A stretch of 64,000 nucleotides of DNA from DASWJZ01 sp963792885 (GTDB lineage Bacteria; Pseudomonadota; Alphaproteobacteria; Rhizobiales; Afifellaceae). The position numbers were made by a program, and so were the translations under genes. The notes under the pieces were generated by a model that ran no database searches, was not told where the DNA came from, and saw only the letters and a list, made by a program, of their open reading frames with translations. Positions 9,515 to 18,649 of the stretch are shown here, piece by piece; position 1 is the first letter of the stretch, and each line of letters opens with the position of its first letter. The stretch covers positions 124,001 through 188,000 of the forward strand of contig CAWBXX010000003.1 of the NCBI GenBank assembly GCA_963792885.1. Direction: 5' to 3'.

Positions 9515-11581
9515 TCACCCCGCGAACATCATCCAGGTGACGAGAAGCGCGACGCCCAGGAGCATCGCGAAGGCATAGTGGTAGAGGTAGCCGCTCTGGA
9601 GCCGGATCACGTTTCGCGTCACGTCGATGACGCGTGCCGACACGCCGTCGGGCCCGAAGCCGTCGATCAGCCAGCCGTCGCCCCTCTTCCAGAGGAAGCG
9701 ACCCAGGGCCATGGTCGGGCGCACCAGCAGGAAGTCGTAGAGCTCGTCGAAGTACCACTTGTTGAGCAGGAAGCGATAGAGGACGCGCTGCTCTTCCGCC
9801 AGATACACCGGCGTCTCCGGGCTCGCGATGTAGAACCACCAGGCGACCGCGAAGCCGAGCAGCATGGCGATCGTCGGCAAAATCCCGATCCAGAAGCTCG
9901 TGTGGTGCATCGCCTCGATCAAATCGGTGTTGAAGACGAGCGAACCTTTCCAGAACTCGCCCGCCGCCTCGCCGATAAAGGGCCCGGAGAAGATCATGCC
10001 CGCGAAGAGCGCACCCGCCGCGAGAACGTAAAGCGGCACGAGCATCACCTGCGGGCTCTCATGCGCGTGGTCCATCACCTCCTTCGACGCGCGCGGCGTG
10101 CCGTGGAAGGTCAAGAAGATGAGCCGCCAGGAATAGAACGACGTGAGCGCCGCCGCGGCGACGAGCAGGATGTATCCGAAGAACGCGACGCCCGGCCCGG
10201 CCGCATGCGAGGCCTCGATGATTGCGTCCTTCGAGAAATAGCCGGCGGTGAGCGGGAAGCCGATGAGCGATAGCGTGCCCGCGATCATCATCCAGTAGGT
10301 GACCGGGATGACGGTCCTGAGCCCGCCCATCTTGCGCATGTCCTGCTCGTCGGAGACCGCGTGGATCACCGAGCCCGAACCGAGGAACAGCAGCGCCTTG
10401 AAGAAGGCGTGCGTGAAGAGGTGGAAGATCGCCACCGGATAGGCACCGACGCCGAGCGCCACGAACATGTATCCAAGCTGCGAGCAGGTCGAATAGGCGA
10501 CGACGCGCTTGATGTCGTTCTGCACGAGCCCGACGGTGGCGGCGAAGAACGCGGTGATCGCGCCCACCAAAATGACGACCGAAAGCGCCGTTTCAGAGAG
10601 CGAGAAGATCGGTGAGAGCCGCGCCACCATGAAGACGCCGGCCGTCACCATGGTCGCAGCGTGGATCAAGGCGGAGACCGGCGTCGGGCCTTCCATGGCG
10701 TCGGGAAGCCAGGTGTGGAGCGGAACCTGCGCCGACTTTCCCATCGCGCCCATGAAGAGGAGCAGCGCCACGGCCGTGATGGCCCCGTGGCCGTCAAGCG
10801 CATAGCCGAAGATGTTCAGGACGACGTCCTTGTTCTCCGCGACCGCGGACGCATTGGCGAACACCGTATCGAGGTCGATCGAGGCGAAGAGATAGAAGAC
10901 CCCGAAAATCCCGAGCGCGAAGCCGAAGTCGCCGATGCGGTTGACCACGAAGGCCTTGATCGCCGCTGCGTTCGCCGATGGGCGCTCATACCAGAAGCCG
11001 ATTAGGAGGTAGGAGGCGAGCCCGACGCCCTCCCATCCGAAGAACATCTGCACGAGGTTGTTCGCTGTCACCAGCATCAGCATGGCGAACGTGAAGAAGG
11101 AGAGATAGCTGAAGAAGCGCGGCCTGTACGGATCGTGCGCCATGTAACCGATCGAGTAGATGTGCACGAGCGACGACACGGTGTTGACGACCACGAGCAT
11201 CACCACCGTCAGCGTGTCGATACGGAACGACCAGTCCGCGGCGAGCGAGCCGGAATGGATCCAGGTAAAGACCGGGACGGAGAATTCCTCTCCGTCGCCG
11301 AGCGCCATCTGGAAGAAGGCCACCCACGAGAGGACTGCGCAGACGACGAGAAGAGCGCAGGTGATCAGCTCGGCCGCGCGAGAGCCCTGCGCCGCCGGCT
11401 CGTGATGGCCGTGAGCATCGTCATGCTCCGCGTGAGCGTCGTGGCTCGCGGAATGCGCCGAATGCCCGCCATGCCCATCCTCCGGCTCTCCGCCCGGATA
11501 CCGCGCGCCGGCGCCGAAGATCGCGATGATCCCCGCGATGATCGAGCCGAGAAGCGGCAGGAAGACGATCGCCGAATACAC
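9515..11581 (-). CDS. nuoL: NADH-quinone oxidoreductase subunit L with a His-rich N-terminal loop
   Basis: The largest antiporter-like subunit of complex I, with the long lateral amphipathic helix expected at its C-terminus. Markers are NNLVQMFFGWEGVGLASYLL, QVPLHTWLPDAMEGPTPVSA and KRVVAYSTCSQLGYM. At 688 aa it is somewhat longer than E. coli NuoL (613 aa). Part of the excess is a polar insert at about residues 30-62, between the first two helices, with about ten histidines plus Asp, Glu and Gly (for example HAEHDDAHGHHE). The insert lies in a loop and should not disturb the pump; it could bind metal. Four bases separate it from nuoK. Confidence 0.96.
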   Translation of the reverse strand: MYSAIVFLPLLGSIIAGIIAIFGAGARYPGGEPEDGHGGHSAHSASHDAHAEHDDAHGHHEPAAQGSRAAELITCALLVVCAVLSWVAFFQMALGDGEEFSVPVFTWIHSGSLAADWSFRIDTLTVVMLVVVNTVSSLVHIYSIGYMAHDPYRPRFFSYLSFFTFAMLMLVTANNLVQMFFGWEGVGLASYLLIGFWYERPSANAAAIKAFVVNRIGDFGFALGIFGVFYLFASIDLDTVFANASAVAENKDVVLNIFGYALDGHGAITAVALLLFMGAMGKSAQVPLHTWLPDAMEGPTPVSALIHAATMVTAGVFMVARLSPIFSLSETALSVVILVGAITAFFAATVGLVQNDIKRVVAYSTCSQLGYMFVALGVGAYPVAIFHLFTHAFFKALLFLGSGSVIHAVSDEQDMRKMGGLRTVIPVTYWMMIAGTLSLIGFPLTAGYFSKDAIIEASHAAGPGVAFFGYILLVAAAALTSFYSWRLIFLTFHGTPRASKEVMDHAHESPQVMLVPLYVLAAGALFAGMIFSGPFIGEAAGEFWKGSLVFNTDLIEAMHHTSFWIGILPTIAMLLGFAVAWWFYIASPETPVYLAEEQRVLYRFLLNKWYFDELYDFLLVRPTMALGRFLWKRGDGWLIDGFGPDGVSARVIDVTRNVIRLQSGYLYHYAFAMLLGVALLVTWMMFAG

Positions 11582-11585
11582 GCCC

Positions 11586-11894
11586 TCAGCCCTTCATCAT
11601 GTTGATGTCTTCGACCGCGATGGTGCCGCGGTTGCGATAGAAGACGACGAGGATTGCGAGCCCGATTGCCGCCTCCGCCGCCGCGACCGTCAGCACGAGC
11701 AGCGCGAAGATCTGCCCGGTCAGGTCGCCGAGGAACGAAGAGAAGGCGACGAGGTTGATGTTGACGGCGAGCAGGATCAGCTCGACCGCCATCAGGATGA
11801 TGATGACGTTCTTGCGGTTCAGGAAGATGCCGAACACCCCGAGCGTGAAGAGGATCGCCGCGACAATCAGGTAATGGCCGAGACCAATCGTCAT
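11586..11894 (-). CDS. nuoK: NADH-quinone oxidoreductase subunit K
   Basis: Small complex I membrane subunit linking the Q-module to the antiporter chain. The 102-aa protein has three helices and the two buried carboxylates needed for coupling: the Glu in MAVELILLAVNINLV and the one in LTVAAAEAAIGLAIL. The start overlaps the nuoJ stop by four bases. Length is exactly that of the family. Confidence 0.96.
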   Translation of the reverse strand: MTIGLGHYLIVAAILFTLGVFGIFLNRKNVIIILMAVELILLAVNINLVAFSSFLGDLTGQIFALLVLTVAAAEAAIGLAILVVFYRNRGTIAVEDINMMKG

Positions 11895-12508
11895 CCCGGG
11901 ATGCCCTTCCCTGTCTCGATGTGGATGACCTCGACCGCAGCCTCCGGCCTGCGTCCGACCTGCGCCGCGATACTCTGCCGCTTCACGTTCACCTTGTGCC
12001 TGAGCGTCAGCACGATCGCGCCGACCATGGCGACGAGCAGGATCATGCCCGCCATCTGGAAGAAGAAGACGTAGCGCGTGTAGAGAAGCGCGCCGATCGC
12101 GGCGAGGTTGGTTGTCTGGTCGATGGGCGGCGTCGGCGCCGAGGCTCCGATCTGACCGGGCGCGACCAGCACGCCACCGAGCACTAGCACGAGCTCGATC
12201 AAAAGGATCACCCCGACGAGGCCCCCGATCGGCAAATACTGCAGAAAGCCTTCGCGCAGCTCGGCGAAATCGACGTCGAGCATCATCACGACGAAGAGGA
12301 AGAGCACCGCGACGGCGCCGACATAGACGACAACCAGGATCATCGCCAGGAACTCCGCCCCTAGCAGGATGAAGAGCCCGGCCGCGTTGAAGAAGGCGAG
12401 GATCAGGAACAGCACGGAATGCACGGGATTCCGCGACGCAATGACCATGAACGCCGCCGCCACGGTCACGATCGAGAAGAGGTAGAAGAAGAGCGGCTGC
12501 AGGATCAT
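11891..12508 (-). CDS. nuoJ: NADH-quinone oxidoreductase subunit J
   Basis: Membrane subunit of complex I that contributes to the E-channel. The 205-aa protein has five predicted helices; the helix with the pi-bulge region is AEFLAMILVVVYVGAVAVLF, followed by VVMMLDVDF. The polar C-terminal tail (HKVNVKRQSIAAQVGRR) is typical of alphaproteobacteria. It overlaps nuoK by four bases. The 145 bases upstream, before nuoI ends, hold no gene that I can support. Confidence 0.95.
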   Translation of the reverse strand: MILQPLFFYLFSIVTVAAAFMVIASRNPVHSVLFLILAFFNAAGLFILLGAEFLAMILVVVYVGAVAVLFLFVVMMLDVDFAELREGFLQYLPIGGLVGVILLIELVLVLGGVLVAPGQIGASAPTPPIDQTTNLAAIGALLYTRYVFFFQMAGMILLVAMVGAIVLTLRHKVNVKRQSIAAQVGRRPEAAVEVIHIETGKGIPG

Positions 12509-12653
12509 GCGGGCTTCCGGCGGGCGGCGCGGGCGGAAATCCCGGCCGGCGCTCTCTTAGCGGAGGGGTTCCGCCGCGTCCACAAGGGGCGGGCCTGCGT
12601 CGGGCGCCTCAAATTGAGGACTGTCGTGGATGCCACCCCCCGTCTCCGGCGCG

Positions 12654-13149
12654 TTAGCGATACGGAGCGTCAAGGGCGATATTCTTGGCGATGTCGCGCT
12701 CCCAGCGGTCGCCGTTCGCGAGCAGCTTCTCCTTGTCGTAATAAAGCTCCTCGCGCGTCTCGGTGGCGAACTCGAAGTTCGGCCCCTCCACGATCGCGTC
12801 GACAGGGCAGGATTCCTGGCAGTAGCCGCAGTAAATGCACTTCACCATGTCGATGTCGTAGCGCACCGTCCGCCGCGTGCCGTCGTTTCTTCGCGGTCCC
12901 GCCTCGATGGTGATCGCCTGCGCCGGGCAGATCGCCTCGCAGAGCTTGCAGGCGATGCAGCGCTCCTCTCCGTTCGGGTAGCGGCGCTGCGCGTGCTCGC
13001 CGCGGAAGCGCGGGCTGACCGGCCCCTTCTCGAAGGGGTAGTTGATGGTCGCCTTGGGCGCGACGAAATACATTCGTCGCAAGCCACATCGCGGAGACGA
13101 ACTCCTTGAGGAACAGCGAACCGGAAGCCTGGGAAAGACTGGCCATCAT
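12654..13149 (-). CDS. nuoI: NADH-quinone oxidoreductase subunit I (two 4Fe-4S clusters), frameshifted
   Basis: Ferredoxin-like subunit carrying clusters N6a and N6b, which pass electrons toward N2 in NuoB. Both cysteine sets are visible: CIACKLCEAICP and CIYCGYCQESCP. The N-terminus MMASLSQASGSLFLKEF begins at 13149. The frame breaks near 13073, where one extra base in GCGACGAATG separates MWLAT from MYFVAPKATINYPF. Skipping one base gives 164 aa, the normal length. The start overlaps the stop of the upstream 71-aa gene as ATGA. I regard the break as an error in the sequence. Confidence 0.9.
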
Positions 13150-13361
13150 GAGGCTCCATTGTCGGCCGCCAGAAGCGAGCCGGCGAAATAGCCGATGATC
13201 GGGAAAAGGATGATCTGCGCCTTGCGCACGAGATCGAGGATCGCCGGGCCGGCGCCTTTGGTGCCGCGCCTGAGCGAGCGATTGAGAAGCGCGCCGAAGA
13301 GCGCATATTCGACCACCGCGAAGGCTAGCCCAATGAGGGCGCCGATAAGCCCCATGGACAT
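13146..13361 (-). CDS. Small two-helix membrane protein inside the nuo operon (unknown)
   Basis: I do not recognise this 71-aa protein. It starts MSMGLIGALIGLAFAVVEYA and ends GYFAGSLLAADNGAS. Two hydrophobic helices, about residues 4-26 and 48-66, flank a basic stretch, NRSLRRGTKGAG. The gene is wedged without gaps: its ATG shares one base with the nuoH stop, and its stop overlaps the nuoI start by four bases. That coupling and its normal coding composition argue for a real, co-produced protein. A role as an accessory or assembly factor of the complex I membrane arm is my inference. The standard 14-subunit operon has no gene here. Confidence 0.75.
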   Translation of the reverse strand: MSMGLIGALIGLAFAVVEYALFGALLNRSLRRGTKGAGPAILDLVRKAQIILFPIIGYFAGSLLAADNGAS

Positions 13362-14425
13362 CACGAAGCCCCTCCCGGCAGGCCGCCCCAGCCTGTCGCC
13401 TGCAACACCACTGCGACGATAACGATGGCGGCGAGCGAGATCGGCAGGAACACCTTCCAGCCGAGCCGCATGAGCTGGTCGTAGCGATAGCGCGGCACGA
13501 TCGCCTTCACCATGGCGAACATGAAGAAGACGAAGCAGAGCTTGAGCACGAACCAGATGATCCCCGGCACCCAAGTAAAGGGCGCGACCGCGACTGGCGG
13601 AAGCCAGCCGCCGAGGAAGAGGATCGTGGTCAACGCGCAGATCAGCGTGACGGCGACGTATTCGCCGAGCAAAAACATCATGTAGGGCGTCGACGAATAC
13701 TCGACCATGAAGCCGGCGACGAGCTCCAATTCCGCTTCCGGCAAGTCGAATGGGGGCCGGTTCGTCTCGGCGAGCCCGGAAACGAAGAAGATGATGAAGA
13801 GCGGGAAAAGCGACAGCCAGTGCCAATCGAGCAGGCTGTTCGGCAGCCCGAGCATGGTGCCGAGCCCGTCGGTCTGCGCTAGCACGATGTCGGAGAGGTT
13901 GAGCGAGCCGACGCATAGAAGCACGGCGATAATCACGAAGCCGATAGAGACCTCATAGGAGACCATCTGCGCCGCAGAGCGAAGCGCACCGAGGAAGGCG
14001 TATTTCGAGTTCGACGCCCAGCCTCCCATGATGACGCCGTAGACCTCGAGCGAGGAGATCGCGAAGACGTAAAGGATGCCGACATTGATGTCGGCGACCA
14101 CCCACCCGGCCGAAACCGGGATCACCGCCCAGGCGGAGAGCGTCAGCACCGTCGAGACGAGCGGCGCGAGCAGGAAGATCGCTTTGTTGGAGGCCGACGG
14201 GATCACCGGCTCCTTCAGCGCGAACTTGATGAGATCGGCGAAGGACTGGAACATGCCCCACGGCCCGACCACGTTCGGCCCGCGCCGCATCTGCACCGCC
14301 GCCCAGATCTTCCGATCTGCGTAAAGCAGATACGCGACCCCGATCAGGAGCACGACCATCAGCACCGCGCTCTCGATGACGATGATGACGCCCGGGACGA
14401 GATAGTCGGTGACGAACACGTTCAT
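13361..14425 (-). CDS. nuoH: NADH-quinone oxidoreductase subunit H
   Basis: Membrane subunit that forms much of the quinone-access chamber and joins the peripheral arm to the pump modules. The 354-aa protein has eight or nine helices and the conserved loop-1 segment ADRKIWAAVQMRRGPNVVG, plus the acidic loop ETNRPPFDLPEAELELVAG that lies at the quinone funnel. It starts two bases before the nuoG stop and ends on the first codon of the 71-aa gene. The frame is intact and length is normal. Confidence 0.96.
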   Translation of the reverse strand: MNVFVTDYLVPGVIIVIESAVLMVVLLIGVAYLLYADRKIWAAVQMRRGPNVVGPWGMFQSFADLIKFALKEPVIPSASNKAIFLLAPLVSTVLTLSAWAVIPVSAGWVVADINVGILYVFAISSLEVYGVIMGGWASNSKYAFLGALRSAAQMVSYEVSIGFVIIAVLLCVGSLNLSDIVLAQTDGLGTMLGLPNSLLDWHWLSLFPLFIIFFVSGLAETNRPPFDLPEAELELVAGFMVEYSSTPYMMFLLGEYVAVTLICALTTILFLGGWLPPVAVAPFTWVPGIIWFVLKLCFVFFMFAMVKAIVPRYRYDQLMRLGWKVFLPISLAAIVIVAVVLQATGWGGLPGGAS

Positions 14426-14426
14426 C

Positions 14427-16514
14427 TTATTCGGCCGCCTCCGCCGTTGGGCCGAGATGCATGGCCGAGCACTCGGCGAGCACCTGCGAGGCGCGCGCGA
14501 TCGGGTTCGTCAGGTAGAAGTCGCGGATGGGGCTCGCGAAGGCCGGGCCGGCGACGACACCGCCTCTTGCCGCGACCCGTTCGACGTCGCCGTGCTGGCC
14601 GGCGCGGATCTGATCGGCCTCGGCAAGATGCGGGTATGCCTGGTGAAGACGTGCGCGAAGCTGCGACAGGCTGTCGAACGGCAGCGTCTTGCCGAGCACG
14701 CCGGAAAGCGCGCGCAGGATCGCCCAGTCCTCGCGCGCATCGCCAGGCGGGAACGCGGCGCGGTTGCCCATCTGCACCCGCCCTTCGGTATTCACGTAAG
14801 TACCTGATTTCTCGGTATAAGTAGCGCCTGGCAGGATCACGTCGGCGCGGTGCGCGCCCTGGTCGCCATGCGTGCCGATATAGACCACGAACGGCCCATC
14901 CGGGATCGCGACCTCATCGACGCCGAGCAGGAAGAGCACGTCGAGCTTCGCCGCGCCTGAAACGATCTCCCGTGCGCCAGCCCCATGTGGGCCAGGCACA
15001 AAGCCGACATCAAGTCCGCCGACCCGCGCGGCTGCCGTGTGCAGAACCGAGAAGCCGTTCCACGCCTCGGTCACAGCACCGACATCGACGGCAAGCTTTG
15101 CTACGGCGGAGAGGATCGCCGCGCCGTTCTCTCCGGAAAGCGCCCCCTGCCCCACGATGATGAGCGGGCGCTGCGCCGCCTTAAGCGTCTCGAAGAAGCT
15201 GTTACCCGCCACCAGCCGCGCCAGAGAGTCCGGCCCGGCGCCGAGGTGCTCGTAGGCATAGGTCAGGTTGGCGCTCTCGCCGATCACGCCGACGGGCAGC
15301 CCGCCCATGCGCCAGCGCTTGCGGATTCGCGCGTTGAGGACCGGCGCTTCCTTGCGCGGGTTCGAGCCGACGATGAGCACGGCGTCGGCGCTCTCGATGC
15401 CGGCGACCGTTGCATTGAAGATGTAGCTTGCGCGCCCGAGCGACGGATCAAGCGCCACGCCGTCCTGCCGGCAGTCCATGCTCTCCGAGCCGAGCGCCTG
15501 CATGAGGAGCTTCAGGGCGTAGATTTCCTCAACGCTCGCGAGATCGCCGGCGAGCGCGCCGATCTTTGCACCGGACGTAGCGGTCACGCGCTTCGCGATC
15601 GCGTCGAAGGCCTCCGGCCAGCTCGCCGCCTTGAGCCTGCCGTCGACGCGCACGTAGGGCTGATCGAGGCGCTGCACGCCGAGCCCATCGACGCAGTAGC
15701 GCGTCTTGTCCGAGATCCACTCTTCGTTCACGGATTCATTCAGCCGCGGCAGGACGCGCATCACCGCCTTGCCGCGCGCGTCGACCCGGATATTCGAGCC
15801 GAGCGCGTCCATCACGTCGACCAACTCCGTCTTGGAGAGCTCCCACGGCCGCGCCTTGAAGGCATAGGGCCGCGAGGTGAGCGCACCGACCGGGCAGAGA
15901 TCGACGACGTTCGCCTGCAGCTCTGAGGTCATCGCGTGCTCGAGGTAGGTGGTGATCTCCATATCCTCGCCGCGGCCCGTCGCGCCCAGCTCCGACACGC
16001 CCGCGACCTCGGTTGAGAAGCGGATGCAGCGCGTGCAGTGGATGCAGCGCGTCATGATCGTCTTCACCAGCGGGCCGATATACTTGTCCTCGACCGCCCG
16101 CTTGTTCTCGTGGAAGCGCGAGGAATCGACGCCGTAGGCCATCGCCTGGTCCTGCAGGTCGCATTCGCCGCCCTGGTCGCAGATCGGGCAGTCGAGCGGG
16201 TGATTGATGAGGAGGAACTCCATCACCCCTTCGCGCGCCTTCTTCGTGAGCGCGGAGCGCGTCAGCACTTCCGGCGGCTCGCCGTTCGGGCCGGGGCGGC
16301 AGTCGCGGACGCCCCAGGCGCAGGACGCGACCGGCTTCGGCGCGCCCTTCAGCTCCACCAGGCACATGCGGCAATTGCCGGCAATCGACAGCCGATCGTG
16401 GAAGCAGAAGCGCGGAATCTCCGCTCCCGCCTCCTCGCACGCCTGCAAAAGCGTGTAGTGGGCCGGGACCTCGACTTCCTTGCCGTCGACGATGAGCTTG
16501 CGAAGGTCTGCCAT
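14427..16514 (-). CDS. nuoG: NADH-quinone oxidoreductase subunit G
   Basis: Large iron-sulfur subunit of the peripheral arm. The 695-aa protein has an N-terminal 2Fe-2S domain (PRFCFHDRLSIAGNCRMC, with a further Cys downstream), the His/Cys motif HPLDCPICDQGGECDLQD for cluster N5, and CIHCTRCIRF for N4. A molybdopterin-oxidoreductase-like domain that carries no cofactor follows. Its length matches the alphaproteobacterial subunit. Upstream lies the 145-aa unknown gene, 20 bases away. Confidence 0.96.
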   Translation of the reverse strand: MADLRKLIVDGKEVEVPAHYTLLQACEEAGAEIPRFCFHDRLSIAGNCRMCLVELKGAPKPVASCAWGVRDCRPGPNGEPPEVLTRSALTKKAREGVMEFLLINHPLDCPICDQGGECDLQDQAMAYGVDSSRFHENKRAVEDKYIGPLVKTIMTRCIHCTRCIRFSTEVAGVSELGATGRGEDMEITTYLEHAMTSELQANVVDLCPVGALTSRPYAFKARPWELSKTELVDVMDALGSNIRVDARGKAVMRVLPRLNESVNEEWISDKTRYCVDGLGVQRLDQPYVRVDGRLKAASWPEAFDAIAKRVTATSGAKIGALAGDLASVEEIYALKLLMQALGSESMDCRQDGVALDPSLGRASYIFNATVAGIESADAVLIVGSNPRKEAPVLNARIRKRWRMGGLPVGVIGESANLTYAYEHLGAGPDSLARLVAGNSFFETLKAAQRPLIIVGQGALSGENGAAILSAVAKLAVDVGAVTEAWNGFSVLHTAAARVGGLDVGFVPGPHGAGAREIVSGAAKLDVLFLLGVDEVAIPDGPFVVYIGTHGDQGAHRADVILPGATYTEKSGTYVNTEGRVQMGNRAAFPPGDAREDWAILRALSGVLGKTLPFDSLSQLRARLHQAYPHLAEADQIRAGQHGDVERVAARGGVVAGPAFASPIRDFYLTNPIARASQVLAECSAMHLGPTAEAAE

Positions 16515-16533
16515 CCCGATCCCCAGCTCGCCC

Positions 16534-16971
16534 TCAGGCGAAGATCACTTGTCCTGGCCCGCTGTTGGCGATCGCCGCAAGCTCCCTGGCCGAGAAGCCG
16601 CCGCTGTTGCTGATCTTGAGATGCGCCTGGCCGGTGACGTTCTCCGCGATCAGCGCCAGCTCGTCGGAGGTGTATCTCGAACCATCGACCTCCAGGCTCG
16701 CTCCCTGCTGCACGATGGAAACCAGTTCGCCCGTTGCGAGTTCGTCGATCGTCTGAGCCGCGTCCTCCTCGGACACGACCGTCGCCGCTGCCTCAATCGG
16801 CTCCGGAACCTCCGGCAGGGTCAACCCAGCCGGCGCCACGTTCGCGACTTCTTCGACCATCGTCTCCAGAATCGTCCGCGCTCTCGTCTCGAGAAGCGGT
16901 GCGCTCGGGCGCACCCTCTTGGCTTTCTGCGTGCGCTCCAACGAGCGCCGCTTCGCTCCGGTCTTGGGCAT
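16534..16971 (-). CDS. Unknown 145-aa protein encoded between the pentapeptide gene and nuoG
   Basis: I do not recognise this protein. I chose the ATG at 16971 because GGAGGAGGC lies directly in front of it; the frame is open to 17016. The N-terminus is strongly basic (MPKTGAKRRSLERTQKAKR). The middle is rich in Ala, Glu and Val. The C-terminal 60 residues look folded and contain an internal near-repeat: YTSDELALIAENVTGQAHLKI and FSARELAAIANSGPGQVIF share the pattern (S)xxELAxIAxxxxGQxxxxI/F. It has no membrane segment and no cysteines. Its position in the electron-input part of the nuo locus suggests a link to complex I, but that is inference. Confidence 0.7.
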   Translation of the reverse strand: MPKTGAKRRSLERTQKAKRVRPSAPLLETRARTILETMVEEVANVAPAGLTLPEVPEPIEAAATVVSEEDAAQTIDELATGELVSIVQQGASLEVDGSRYTSDELALIAENVTGQAHLKISNSGGFSARELAAIANSGPGQVIFA

Positions 16972-17018
16972 GCCTCCTCCGTCCTTAAGTTTTGCCTGTT
17001 CCGTGCGACCGAACATTT

Positions 17019-17330
17019 CTACTCCGCCGCCTTCTCCGCACTCGCGCGATAAGCCGCGAGCAGCTCGGTGACTTCGATGCCGTCGATTGTCATTCCTTCG
17101 TAGCGACTGCCGGTGATCGACGCTCCGGCAAGGTTCGCGTGGTCAAGCTTCAAGCCCGACAGGTTCACCTTGTTCACCCGCCAGCCCGACATGTTGATGT
17201 CGTCGAGCGTCGCGCCCGACAGGTTGATGTTGTGAAAGGAGCAGCCGGACAGGTTCACGTTGTCGAACGCCGAGCCGGACAAGTCGGCGTCGTTCACGTC
17301 GAGGCGTTCCTTGGTCTTGTGCAGCTTCAT
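17019..17330 (-). CDS. Pentapeptide-repeat-like protein between nuoF and the 145-aa gene
   Basis: A 103-aa protein made largely of a ten-residue repeat with the core N-L-S-G: ADLSGSAFDN, VNLSGCSFHN, INLSGATLDD, INMSGWRVNK, VNLSGLKLDH, ANLAGASI, each adding two pentapeptide units. This predicts a small right-handed beta-helix. The C-terminal part, GMTIDGIEVTELLAAY, ends in a helix. The start at 17330 has GGAG ahead of it, inside the end of nuoF. The frame is open further up through nuoF, so a fusion cannot be formally excluded. The function is unknown; pentapeptide helices usually bind other proteins. Confidence 0.75.
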   Translation of the reverse strand: MKLHKTKERLDVNDADLSGSAFDNVNLSGCSFHNINLSGATLDDINMSGWRVNKVNLSGLKLDHANLAGASITGSRYEGMTIDGIEVTELLAAYRASAEKAAE

Positions 17331-17335
17331 CGCGC

Positions 17336-18643
17336 TCACTCCGCCGCCTGCATGCATCGCCTCCGCCGGCGTTGCGATTGGCCGTGAATTCGTCGATCCG
17401 CCTCTCGATCTCGTGACGGAAATGCCGGATGAGCCCCTGCACCGGCCACACCGCGCCGTCGGCAAAGGCGCAGATCGTGTGGCCCTCGATCTGCGTCGTC
17501 ACTTCGAGCAGCATGTCGATCTCGCGCTTCTCCGCCTCGCCGCGGCACATGCGCTCAAGCACCCGCCACATCCAGCCCATGCCCTCCCGGCAAGGCGTGC
17601 ACTGGCCGCAGCTCTCGTGCTTGTAGAAATACGAGATGCGCGTGATGGCGCGGACGACGTCCGTCGACTTGTCCATCACGATCACGGCTGCCGTGCCGAA
17701 GCTCGACTTCAGCTCCCGCATGCCGTCGAAATCCATGATCGCGTCGCCGCACTGGCTCGCCGGAATGATCGGGCAGGACGAGCCGCCCGGGATCATGGCG
17801 AGAAGATTGTCCCAGCCCCCGCGCACGCCGCCCGCATGCTTCTCGATCAGCTCGCGGAACGGGATCGACATCGACTCTTCGACCGTGCACGGCGCGTTCA
17901 CGTGGCCGGAGATGTTGTAGAGCTTGGTGCCGACGTTGTTCGGGCGGCCGAAGCTCGAGAACCAGTCGGCGCCGCGCCGCATGATGTCCGGCGCGACCGC
18001 GATCGATTCCACGTTGTTGACGGTCGACGGGCAGCCGTAGACGCCCATGTTGGCAGGGAACGGCGGCTTCAGCCGCGGCTGGCCCTTCTTGCCTTCCAGG
18101 CTTTCCAGAAGCGCCGTCTCCTCGCCGCAGATATAGGCGCCGGCGCCGTGCGTGATGACGATGTCGAAGTCCCAGCCGTGGACGTTGTCCTTGCCGATGA
18201 GCTTCGCCTCGTAGGCCTCGTCGACGGCGCGCTGCAGCGCCTCGCGCTCGCGGATATATTCGCCGCGGATGTAGATGAAGGCCGTATGCGCGCCCATCGC
18301 GAACGAGGCGATCAGACAGCCCTCGACGAGAAGATGCGGGTCGTGCCGCATGATCTCCCGGTCCTTGCAGGTGCCGGGCTCCGACTCGTCGGCGTTGACG
18401 ACGAGGTAGTGCGGCCGGCCGTCCGACTGCTTCGGCATGAACGACCACTTCGAGCCCGGTCGGGAAGCCCGCCCCTCCCCGGCCCCTCAGGCCCGATTTC
18501 TTCATCTCATCGACGATCGCGTCGCGGCCCCTCTCCAGGATCGCCTTCGTGCCGTCCCAGGCGCCGCGCGAGCGCGCGCCCTTCAGGCCCGGATCGTGCA
18601 GGCCGTAGAGGTTCTTGAAGATGCGGTCCTTGTCGGCGAGCAT
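17336..18643 (-). CDS. nuoF: NADH-quinone oxidoreductase subunit F (NADH/FMN site), frameshifted
   Basis: Binds NADH and FMN and starts electron transfer in complex I. It starts MLADKDRIFKNLYGLHDP at 18643. The FMN/NADH region GLRGRGGAGFPTG is followed by a one-base insertion at about 18451; skipping it restores MPKQSDGRPHYLVVNADESEPGTCKDRE. The N3 cluster motif CGQCTPCREG and its fourth Cys in GHTICAF are present. The last codons also shift frame: the likely end is MQAAE and the TGA at 17336, giving about 435 aa. Without that second shift the frame would run on over the pentapeptide gene. NuoE ends seven bases upstream. Confidence 0.9.
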
Positions 18644-18649
18644 CGTCAG

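Noticed and set aside
17143..17336. NuoF extending beyond 17336 in its displayed frame
   Set aside because: The extension is an Arg/Gln-rich mirror of the pentapeptide gene; the short MQAAE ending in a neighbouring frame gives the normal NuoF length.
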